Assembly: GCA_946624335.1 (NCBI GenBank)
Contig: CAMOSA010000039.1
Span: 1-15,956, forward strand
Source: an uncultured Prevotellaceae bacterium
GTDB lineage: Bacteria; Bacteroidota; Bacteroidia; Bacteroidales; Bacteroidaceae
Direction: 5' to 3'
DNA: 15,956 nucleotides
Part shown: positions 6,160 to 13,758 of the stretch, one piece after another
Numbering within the stretch: position 1 is the stretch's first letter
Layout of the letters: each line of letters starts with the position of its first letter
Translations under genes and position numbers: made by a program
The notes under the pieces: generated by a model
Seen by the model: the letters and a program-made list of their open reading frames with translations, nothing else
What the model was told of the DNA's origin: nothing
The model's database searches: none

Positions 6160-9100
6160 ATGAGCGACGAGATTATTCAGGTCAATCAGGAGACTGATAC
6201 CACGCAGATAGGAAATCATCCGGAAACTGCGGCCGGAGAGCAAACGGCAAGTGCGGCCGCCAGCGCTTCTTCAGCAACTGATGCTGCAGAGGAAGCGGCT
6301 TTGCAGGTCGACGAGCGACAGCTCACGCGCCAAGCCTTATGGGAGCGCAAACTGTTGGATTTCAGCCTGCGCAACAACTTGCTCAATGCACGTCTTGGCA
6401 AGCGTGCCGTTCAGTTTATCTCGTTCGAGGTCAACAAGATGGAAGATCTCCTACAGACGGGTGCTAACTACAATATACAGCCCTGGCCTACGGAGCGCAA
6501 GAAGCTGGAGGCGGAGGATGGCATCTTCCATTCGTCCACACAGGCGGCGCCTTTGCGTCAGCAGTTCGACGACGACATCAAGAGCCATAAGCTGCTGACC
6601 TATCTCAGCGCCACCGAGCTGAAGCCCGTGCTGACAAACCTCTATCGTGGTGCCCGCACGGCCTTGGAGGAGAACGGTGCCAATTCGTTGTTCATCGCTA
6701 TCGGTATGCTCAAGTGGTTCGTCACCGAGAAAAGCGACCAGCCACGTTATGCGCCTGTCCTGCTGATGCCTGTCGACATCGTGCGCAACGGCGGAGGATA
6801 TATCGTACGTATGCGTGACGAGGAGACGATTCTCAACGTGACGCTCGTCGAGTTCCTGCGGCAGCAGTACAAGCTCCTCGTGCCCTCCTTCGATCCGCTG
6901 CCTAGGGACGAGAATGGCGTCGACGTCAGTCTGATTTTCAGCGCCATCCGCAAGGCTGTGGAGCAGCATGAGCGGTGGGAGGTGCTCGACGAGAGCGTGC
7001 TCGGCCTGTTCTCGTTCAACAAGTTCGTCATGTGGAACGATATCCACACGAACGCCGACAAGCTGCAGCAGAGTCCCGTGGTGAAAAGCCTCGTCGAGCG
7101 TCGTCTGATGGTCAACGACAGCGACAAGAGCGTGGATGTCCGCGAGTTTGACCTCACCTGTAAGCCTGCCGACGTGGCCACGCCCATTAGTGTCGACTCC
7201 TCGCAGCTGGAGGCTGTCGTCGAGAGTGGTAATGGCAAGAGCTTCATCCTCTACGGCCCTCCCGGTACCGGCAAGTCGCAGACCATCACCAATATGATAG
7301 CCAATGCACTCTACCAGGGACGTCGCGTGTTATTCGTTGCCGAGAAGATGGCCGCCCTCAGCGTCGTCCAGAAGCGCTTGGCCAAGATCGGCCTTGATCC
7401 GTTCTGCCTGGAGCTGCACTCCAATAAGGTCACCAAGTCCCACTTCCTCGAACAGATGCAACAAGCGCTCGATGTCACGCACGGCCATCTCAGCGAGGAC
7501 TTCGAGCAGCGCTCCGCCGAGCTCTACGCACTACGTCAGCAGCTCAATGGCTATATGGAGGCTGTCCATCGCGTCGGCGACTGCGGTCTCTCGGTCTACG
7601 ACTGTATCGAGCGCTACCTGAGCATCGACGTCGACGTTGCCGTCGATGTTCCCTCCGCGTTGTCTAAAGACAAAAAACTCCCAGACCTCAATGCGCTGAA
7701 CGAAAAGTTGAGCAAGCTCGATGCCGTCTTCCAGCTGGTCGGTCATCCTTCGGGCCATCCCCTTGCAGGCCTCTCGCCGAAGGCCGACCGCCGTGACGAC
7801 CTGATTGCGCTTGAGACGTTGTTGCGCCAGTTGCAATCGACGGGCGAGCGACCCGCAGACATCGTACAGAGCTGGACGGCGATAGGTGAGAAGTGGTTCC
7901 TCCCGCGTTTCTTTGCTACGCGCAACTTCCTGAAGCGTCTGCGGCGCATCACTCCTTCGTTGCAGAAGAACGACATACAACACTTCGTCGATGACATCAG
8001 ACAAGTGTTGCCACAGGGTGGCGCAGCGACGGCTGCCACGGCCGAAGCGTCGCCACAGCCATACGCCACCTGGCTCGCCAACAAAGACCGTTGGCGCGAC
8101 TGGTACCAGTGGTCGTCGGTGCGGCAACAGCTGATCAGCGAAGGCTGGTCATCGGCCGTCGATGCCATCGAGGCCGGGGCCAGTGGCCAGAAGGCATCCG
8201 ACGCCATCGCGCGTTCCTTATATAAAGAGTGGGCGATGCAGATGATTGATGCCGACGACGAGCTGCGCCGTTTCAGCGGTCTCGTCTTCGACGATGTCAT
8301 CGCACGCTATCGCCAGCTGACCGAACACTTCCAGGAGCTGACGAAGAAAGAGCTCTACTGCCGTCTGGCAGCACGTATCCCCAGTATCTCCATCGAGGCG
8401 GCCACCGGCTCGGAGGTGAATATCCTCAAGCGGAATATCGCCAACGGAGGCCGTGGCACAAGCATACGTCACATCATCGACCAGATACCCAACCTGATGC
8501 CTAAGCTATGTCCATGTATGCTCATGAGCCCCATCAGCGTGGCGCAGTTCATTGACCTCGAACAGCCTAAGTTCGATTTAGTCATCTTCGACGAGGCGTC
8601 GCAGATGCCGACTTCCGAGGCCGTCGGTGCTATCGGTCGCGGACGTGCTCTCATCGTCGTAGGCGACAACAAACAGATGCCACCTACCAGCTTCTTCGCT
8701 ACACAGCAGGTCGATGACGAGGATGCCGCCATCGACGACCTCGACAGCATCCTCGACGACTGTCAGGCGCTGTCTATGCCTGATCACTACCTGGCCTTCC
8801 ACTACCGTTCCAAGCACGAGTCGCTCATCGCCTTTTCCAATCAGGAGTACTACGACGGCCGTCTGTTCACCTTCCCCTCGGCCGACGACCGCTTGCGTAA
8901 AGTGTCGCTCGTCAAGGTCGACGGTGTCTACGACAAAGGCGGCAAGCGCAGCAATCGCGCTGAGGCTGAGGCCGTGGTGAAGGAGATCCTTCGTCGCCTC
9001 GCCGACGACGAGCTCTCGAAGCGCAGCATCGGCGTCGTGGCCTTCTCCGTCGTGCAGCAGAATCTCATCGAGGATGTCCTGATGGAGGAACTCGCTCATC

Positions 9101-10146
9101 AGCCAGAGCTTGAGAGCCGTGCCTTCCAGGCTGAGGAGCCCATCTTCATCAAGAACCTCGAGAATGTGCAGGGCGACGAGCGCGACGTCATCCTGTTCAG
9201 CGTCGGCTATGGCCCGGATAAGGATGGCAATGTCAGCATGAATTTCGGCCCGCTGAACAATCGTGGCGGTGAGCGTCGCCTGAACGTCGCCGTCTCACGA
9301 GCTCGCTACGAGATGATCGTCTTCTCTACGCTCCGTGCCGAGCAGATCGACCTGCGTCGCAGCCAAGCCCTCGGCGTTGAAGGACTTCAGAAGTTCCTCA
9401 AGTATGCCGAGACGGGCGTGCTGGCGGCTAATGCCACCGACACGTCAGGCGAGAAGGTCGCTGCCAAGCCGGTGGAGCAGGGTAGTGGTGCCTCCGCCGA
9501 CGCCCTGGCCGCTGACATCGCAGCTGCCCTCAACGCCCTCGGCTATGAGACGACGCTCGGCGTGGGACGCTCCAAGTTCAAGATTGACGTGGCTGTCGTT
9601 TCGCCCGCCGATCATGAGCGCTACCTGCTCGGCTTGCTCATCGACAACCATGCCCGCAAGGCGACGAAGATAGCCCGTGACCGCGACCTCACGCAGCCCT
9701 CTGTGTTGCAAGGTCTGGGATGGCGTGTGCTGCGTGTCTGGAGCGTCGATTGGATGCAAAACCGACAGCGCGTGCTCGAAGCTATCGTGCAGGCCATCGA
9801 GGGCTCGGGTGCGCCAGCGGCAAAGGACAATGAGCCGCTTGCACTGGAGCCGCCACGTATCATCGAAGTGAAAGCCCAGGCTGTCAGGCCCGTCGTCAAG
9901 AATAAAATCGGCGAACCAAAGATCGACATCTGTCGTATCCCTGAATCTCATATCGACAAGACTGTCCTGCAGGTCGTGCAGCAGCAGGTAGCCTTGCCCG
10001 TAGATGCCGTCAAGCTCGCGGCCAACCGTTTGCTCGGCTACCAGCGTCGCACACAGCGCATCGACAACGCCATCATTCTCAGCCTCGGACGGCTGATTGC
10101 GGCCGGTAAGGTGCTGCGCGACGGCGATATCATCAAGGCAAAATGA
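6160..10146 (+). CDS. DUF4011 / superfamily 1 (Upf1-like) helicase with C-terminal nuclease-like and DUF3320 domains
   Basis: This 1,328-aa protein starts with a low-complexity Ala/Ser/Glu-rich tail. A DUF4011-like block follows around residues 57-80 (LWERKLLDFSLRNNLLNAR). The helicase core has Walker A GPPGTGKSQ at 366-374, Walker B FDEASQ at 810-815, GDNKQ at 835-839, HYR at 881-883, NVQGDERD at 1002-1009 and motif VI LNVAVSRAR at 1041-1049. Residues about 1130-1215 resemble the Vsr-like PD-(D/E)xK domain often fused to these helicases (Asp1143, Asp1162, RDRD 1173-1176, GWRVLRVWSVDW). The last 70 residues fit DUF3320. Some relatives are found in antiphage or DNA-repair settings, so defence is a guess only. 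I chose the ATG at 6160; a TTG at 6088 would put the repeat into the protein. Its place between cysD and cysN is unexpected. Confidence 0.88.
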   Translation: MSDEIIQVNQETDTTQIGNHPETAAGEQTASAAASASSATDAAEEAALQVDERQLTRQALWERKLLDFSLRNNLLNARLGKRAVQFISFEVNKMEDLLQTGANYNIQPWPTERKKLEAEDGIFHSSTQAAPLRQQFDDDIKSHKLLTYLSATELKPVLTNLYRGARTALEENGANSLFIAIGMLKWFVTEKSDQPRYAPVLLMPVDIVRNGGGYIVRMRDEETILNVTLVEFLRQQYKLLVPSFDPLPRDENGVDVSLIFSAIRKAVEQHERWEVLDESVLGLFSFNKFVMWNDIHTNADKLQQSPVVKSLVERRLMVNDSDKSVDVREFDLTCKPADVATPISVDSSQLEAVVESGNGKSFILYGPPGTGKSQTITNMIANALYQGRRVLFVAEKMAALSVVQKRLAKIGLDPFCLELHSNKVTKSHFLEQMQQALDVTHGHLSEDFEQRSAELYALRQQLNGYMEAVHRVGDCGLSVYDCIERYLSIDVDVAVDVPSALSKDKKLPDLNALNEKLSKLDAVFQLVGHPSGHPLAGLSPKADRRDDLIALETLLRQLQSTGERPADIVQSWTAIGEKWFLPRFFATRNFLKRLRRITPSLQKNDIQHFVDDIRQVLPQGGAATAATAEASPQPYATWLANKDRWRDWYQWSSVRQQLISEGWSSAVDAIEAGASGQKASDAIARSLYKEWAMQMIDADDELRRFSGLVFDDVIARYRQLTEHFQELTKKELYCRLAARIPSISIEAATGSEVNILKRNIANGGRGTSIRHIIDQIPNLMPKLCPCMLMSPISVAQFIDLEQPKFDLVIFDEASQMPTSEAVGAIGRGRALIVVGDNKQMPPTSFFATQQVDDEDAAIDDLDSILDDCQALSMPDHYLAFHYRSKHESLIAFSNQEYYDGRLFTFPSADDRLRKVSLVKVDGVYDKGGKRSNRAEAEAVVKEILRRLADDELSKRSIGVVAFSVVQQNLIEDVLMEELAHQPELESRAFQAEEPIFIKNLENVQGDERDVILFSVGYGPDKDGNVSMNFGPLNNRGGERRLNVAVSRARYEMIVFSTLRAEQIDLRRSQALGVEGLQKFLKYAETGVLAANATDTSGEKVAAKPVEQGSGASADALAADIAAALNALGYETTLGVGRSKFKIDVAVVSPADHERYLLGLLIDNHARKATKIARDRDLTQPSVLQGLGWRVLRVWSVDWMQNRQRVLEAIVQAIEGSGAPAAKDNEPLALEPPRIIEVKAQAVRPVVKNKIGEPKIDICRIPESHIDKTVLQVVQQQVALPVDAVKLAANRLLGYQRRTQRIDNAIILSLGRLIAAGKVLRDGDIIKAK

Positions 10147-10206
10147 GAGCATCATCAATATCTTATTAACATCCCAAACAACGAAATAATCTATTAACAC
10201 ATAACA

Positions 10207-11634
10207 ATGACCAACAAAATCGATATCAAGGCTTATCTCGACGCCGATGAGCAGAAAGACCTCTTGCGCTTGCTCACAGCAGGCTCTGTCGACGACGGCA
10301 AGAGCACCCTCATCGGTCGTCTGCTTTTCGATTCCAAGAAACTCTATGACGACCAGCTCGCTGCCCTCGAGCGTGACTCCAAACGTGTGGGCAACGCCGG
10401 CGACCACATCGACTACGCCCTGCTGCTCGACGGCCTCAAAGCCGAGCGCGAGGAGGGCATCACCATCGATGTGGCCTACCGTTATTTCTCGACTAACCGT
10501 CGCAAGTTCATCATTGCCGACACACCGGGCCATGAGCAGTACACACGCAACATGATCACCGGTGGGTCGACGGCCAACCTGGCCATCATCCTGGTGGACG
10601 CACGCAAAGGTGTCATCACGCAGACCCGCCGCCACACCTATCTCGTCTCGCTGCTTGGCATCAAGCACATCGTGCTGGCAGTGAACAAAATGGACCTTGT
10701 GGACTTCGACGAGAAGGTGTTTAATGCCATCGTCGCGGATTATCTTGCGCTGACTAGTCACCTCGGCATCGAGGACGTGACGTGCTTCCCTCTCTCGGCC
10801 CGCGACGGCGATAATGTCGTCGAGCTCAGCGAGCGTACGCCGTGGTACAGCGGCAAACCTCTGCTCGAGTTCCTTGAGACGGTGCCCATCCATGCCGACC
10901 GCAACTACCGCGATTTCCGCTATCCCGTGCAGTACGTGTTGCGCCCCGACCTCAACTTCCGAGGCTTCTGTGGCAAAGTGGCCAGCGGAGTGGTACGTGT
11001 GGGCGACGAAGTCGTGGCCCTGCCGTCCATGAAACGCAGTCGTGTCAAGAGGATCGTGACCTACGACGGCGACCTGCAGGAGGCTTTCCCGCCGCAGTCC
11101 GTCACCATCACCCTTGAGGACGAGATAGACATCAGCCGTGGCGAGATGATCGTTCATCCCGACAATCTGCCGCACATCGGGCGCCACTTCACGACGATGC
11201 TCGTGTGGATGGACGAGGAGCCTATGGACACCTCCAAGCAGTTCTTCCTCAAGCACAACACCAACACCTCACGCGCGTCGATCGTCAATATACGTCATCG
11301 CGTCGATGTCAACACCCTTGAGCAGAAGGACGGACAGCCTTTCAAACTCAATGAGATCGGGCAGGTCGATATCCTCACGGCCAAGACCCTTTTCTTCGAC
11401 GCTTACGCCGAGAACCGTCAGACGGGCGCTTTCATCCTCATCGATCCCATTACCAATAACACTTCAGCTGTCGGTATGATCCTTCAGCCACTCGACGAGC
11501 GTGCCCTCGAGAACGACCTTGTGCCGACCCTCGACCTTCGTCGGCTCGGGATTGGCGAAGAACACTATGACGCCGTCGAATGTATCGCTAAAGAGCTTGG
11601 TCGTCAGGGATTTGATGTGAAAGTTATCAAGTGA
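10207..11634 (+). CDS. cysN: Sulfate adenylyltransferase subunit 1 (ATP sulfurylase GTPase subunit)
   Basis: CysN is the regulatory GTPase of ATP sulfurylase. It pairs with CysD and couples GTP hydrolysis to APS formation. The 475-aa length matches stand-alone CysN. Near the N-terminus are the P-loop GSVDDGKST, the switch II motif DTPGHEQYTRNM and the guanine-specificity motif NKMD, followed by EF-Tu-like beta-barrel domains. There is no C-terminal APS kinase domain, which agrees with a separate cysC at 4155. The ATG at 10207 gives a normal N-terminus (MTNKIDIKAYLDADEQKDLLR). It follows the helicase gene by 60 nt of AT-rich DNA without a recognisable promoter or terminator, and the next gene starts 13 nt after its stop. 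Confidence 0.97.
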   Translation: MTNKIDIKAYLDADEQKDLLRLLTAGSVDDGKSTLIGRLLFDSKKLYDDQLAALERDSKRVGNAGDHIDYALLLDGLKAEREEGITIDVAYRYFSTNRRKFIIADTPGHEQYTRNMITGGSTANLAIILVDARKGVITQTRRHTYLVSLLGIKHIVLAVNKMDLVDFDEKVFNAIVADYLALTSHLGIEDVTCFPLSARDGDNVVELSERTPWYSGKPLLEFLETVPIHADRNYRDFRYPVQYVLRPDLNFRGFCGKVASGVVRVGDEVVALPSMKRSRVKRIVTYDGDLQEAFPPQSVTITLEDEIDISRGEMIVHPDNLPHIGRHFTTMLVWMDEEPMDTSKQFFLKHNTNTSRASIVNIRHRVDVNTLEQKDGQPFKLNEIGQVDILTAKTLFFDAYAENRQTGAFILIDPITNNTSAVGMILQPLDERALENDLVPTLDLRRLGIGEEHYDAVECIAKELGRQGFDVKVIK

Positions 11635-11647
11635 TGCTTTAAGTGCC

Positions 11648-12418
11648 ATGCTTTCTGCCGAATATTTCGACCTCCTCGTCCAGGCTATGTATGCGCTGGC
11701 CCTGCTCGTCTTTGTCTGCCTCTACTTTGTAAATGCGGGCTACGGTCAGTTCCGCTCACAGCGATGGGGCTGGAGCGTCAGCAATCGTTGGGGCTGGCTG
11801 CTCATGGAGGCTCCCGTCTTTGCCGTGATGCTTGCCATCTGGCTCACCTCCGGGCGCAGCCTTCATGCCCCTGAGATCGTGCTCTTCTGCCTTTTCGAGC
11901 TTCACTATCTCCAGCGCAGCTTTGTCTTCCCCTTCCTCTTGTCGGGTAAGGGGCGTATGCCGGTGGCCATCATGCTGATGGGCATCGTCTTCAACAGCAT
12001 CAATGGCCTCCTCCAAGGCGGCGCACTCTTCTGGTATCCCAACCCGGACTATGCCGAAGGGGCAGCCTATCTCTTGCGCACGACGACGATGCTGGGCGTG
12101 CTGCTCTTCTTCATCGGCATGGGCATTAACCTCCACTCGGATAACGTCATCCGCCATCTGCGCCAACCTGGCGACACGCACCACTACCTGCCCGACGGCG
12201 GTCTCTACCACTGGGTCACCAGTGCCAACTACTTTGGCGAACTGCTCGAATGGACAGGCTTTGCCCTCGCCGCTGCCACGCCCGCAGCCTGGGTCTTCCC
12301 CGTGTGGACGGCAGCCAACCTCGTTCCGCGTGCTCATGCCATTCACAAGAGGTATTGCCTCGAGTTTGGCCATCAGGCCGTAGGCAAGCGTAAGCGAATC
12401 ATACCTTTCATCTATTGA
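11648..12418 (+). CDS. Steroid 5-alpha-reductase family membrane protein (3-oxo-5-alpha-steroid 4-dehydrogenase-like)
   Basis: This 256-aa multi-pass inner-membrane protein matches the family along its whole length. Compared from memory with human SRD5A2, Glu54 in MEAPVF aligns with catalytic Glu57, and Tyr87 in ELHYLQRSF aligns with Tyr91. The NADPH-binding region GMGINLHSDNVIRHLRQPGD is at 157-176, then GGLYHWVTSANYFGELLEW at 184-202, ending in a KRIIPFIY tail. These enzymes use NADPH to reduce a double bond conjugated to a ketone in steroids; relatives act on polyprenols or enoyl lipids. The catalytic and cofactor residues look intact. The gene is 13 nt after cysN and upstream of a sulfotransferase, so I infer that the reduced product, or a related lipid, is later sulfated. 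The exact substrate cannot be read from sequence. Confidence 0.9.
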   Translation: MLSAEYFDLLVQAMYALALLVFVCLYFVNAGYGQFRSQRWGWSVSNRWGWLLMEAPVFAVMLAIWLTSGRSLHAPEIVLFCLFELHYLQRSFVFPFLLSGKGRMPVAIMLMGIVFNSINGLLQGGALFWYPNPDYAEGAAYLLRTTTMLGVLLFFIGMGINLHSDNVIRHLRQPGDTHHYLPDGGLYHWVTSANYFGELLEWTGFALAAATPAAWVFPVWTAANLVPRAHAIHKRYCLEFGHQAVGKRKRIIPFIY

Positions 12419-12467
12419 CGTGATGAATCATCCGAGCTATTGATTTTTAAGTTAAACTCATCAATCT

Positions 12468-12482
12468 GCGGCACTGTGCCGC
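12468..12482 (+). other. GC-rich hairpin in the sulfotransferase leader
   Basis: GCGGCA and TGCCGC form a 6-bp stem around CTG, extendable to 7 bp around a single base. It ends 8 nt before the ATG at 12491, with only a TTTG stretch after it, so it is a poor intrinsic terminator. It could lower ribosome access or mark partial attenuation between the reductase and sulfotransferase genes. Confidence 0.4.
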
Positions 12483-12490
12483 TTTGTCAC

Positions 12491-13618
12491 ATGGGCCTCA
12501 TTAAATTCGAAGACCTCCCGATCAATCCGCTTGTAGGTGCCGACTGGCAGACCTTCAAAGCCATGACTGCCGGTCAGCCCGTCGACAAGGGCTATCGCGG
12601 CAAATACTATCTCACGAAAGCCATCTGCCGGCTGCTCTCACTCGCAGCTCCCATCCAGGAGCGTCGCTATCAGCGGCTACTGGCCGACAAACCCTTGGCG
12701 CACGACCCGCTCTTCATCCTCGGTCACTGGCGCTCCGGCACCACCTTCGTCCATAACATCTTTGCTCAGGACCACCACTTCGGGCATACCACGACTTACC
12801 AAACCGTTTTTCCTCATCTGATGATGTTTGGTCAAGGCTTTCTCAAACCCATCGTCAAGGTCGTCATGCCTAACCGACGTCCGACAGATGGTATGGAGCT
12901 TACGCCCGACACACCTCAGGAAGAAGAGTTTGCATTGAACAACACGATGCCCTATTCTTATTACGACTTCTGGTACTTCCCCAAGCGTATGCTCGACTAC
13001 TGCGACCGCTGGCTGACCTTCGAGAAGATCACCCCCGAGGAAGAGGAGGCCTACAAAGAGGCCTTTATGCGGTGCGTCAAGATCTCGCTGTGGAACACGG
13101 GTGGCACCCAGTATCTCTCCAAGAACCCGCCCCATACGGGTCATGTCAAGGCGCTCGTCGACCTTTTCCCCAACGCCAAGTTCATCTACCTCATGCGCAA
13201 TCCCTACACCGTCTTCGAGAGCACACGCTCCTTCTTCACACAGACCATAGCGCCACTCAAGCTGCAGGACGTCAGTGATGACCAGATTGAGCAGTACGCC
13301 ATCGAGGTCTATCCGCGCCTCTACAAGGCTTATCAGGAGCAGAAGCACTTCATCCCCGAAGGTAACCTCTACGAAGTCAAGTTCGAGGATTTCGAGCGCG
13401 ACGCCTATGCCACGACAAAAGACATCTACGCCCGTTTACAACTGCCCGGGTGGGAAGAGTCAGAACCTGCCATTCGTGCTTATATCGAGAGCAAGCGAGG
13501 CTATAAGAAGAACCAGTACGAATACAACCCCCGCACCATAGAGCTTGTCAACCGACACTGGGGACAGGCCATCGATGACTGGGGGTATGAACGGCCTGCG
13601 GCCGTAATGAATAATTGA
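12491..13618 (+). CDS. PAPS-dependent sulfotransferase (Sulfotransfer_3-like)
   Basis: The 375-aa product carries both PAPS-binding signatures of the sulfotransferase fold. The 5'-phosphosulfate loop is GHWRSGTT at residues 78-85 and the 3'-phosphate loop is RNPYTVFES at 236-244, with the conserved Arg236 and Ser244. A KNPPHTGH segment lies between them. No signal peptide or membrane segment is evident, so it should act in the cytosol on a soluble or membrane-surface acceptor. I chose the ATG at 12491 over an in-frame TTG at 12440, since the shorter form starts with MGLIKFEDLP and the longer form would run through the leader hairpin. PAPS would come from CysDNC of the same operon. Sterol-sulfating Bacteroides enzymes near PAPS genes are known, which makes a steroid-like acceptor plausible but unproven. 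Confidence 0.9.
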   Translation: MGLIKFEDLPINPLVGADWQTFKAMTAGQPVDKGYRGKYYLTKAICRLLSLAAPIQERRYQRLLADKPLAHDPLFILGHWRSGTTFVHNIFAQDHHFGHTTTYQTVFPHLMMFGQGFLKPIVKVVMPNRRPTDGMELTPDTPQEEEFALNNTMPYSYYDFWYFPKRMLDYCDRWLTFEKITPEEEEAYKEAFMRCVKISLWNTGGTQYLSKNPPHTGHVKALVDLFPNAKFIYLMRNPYTVFESTRSFFTQTIAPLKLQDVSDDQIEQYAIEVYPRLYKAYQEQKHFIPEGNLYEVKFEDFERDAYATTKDIYARLQLPGWEESEPAIRAYIESKRGYKKNQYEYNPRTIELVNRHWGQAIDDWGYERPAAVMNN

Positions 13619-13626
13619 TAATTGAT

Positions 13627-13754
13627 AATTCATAATTGACAATTCATAATTGACAATTCATAATTGACAATTTATAATGCACAATTCATAATGCACAATG
13701 CAATTGCATAAATCACAATTACTACTCATCATTCGTCATTCATCATTCGTCATT
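13627..13754. repeat. AT-rich tract with two sets of 14-bp tandem repeats
   Basis: Three identical copies of AATTCATAATTGAC (13627, 13641, 13655) are followed by two variants (13669, 13683). After a degenerate stretch come two identical copies of CATCATTCGTCATT (13727, 13741), ending 4 nt before the sdaA ATG. Both sets have a 14-bp period. The tract fills almost the whole 140-nt spacer. No TAnnTTTG promoter was seen, so sdaA either depends on read-through or uses an unusual promoter. Confidence 0.85.
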
Positions 13755-13758
13755 CTTC

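Noticed and set aside
9445..11256. A 603-codon open frame on the minus strand opposite the helicase end and cysN
   Set aside because: It lies wholly antisense to two well-supported genes and its translation shows no family motif. Long antisense frames are common in GC-rich coding DNA.
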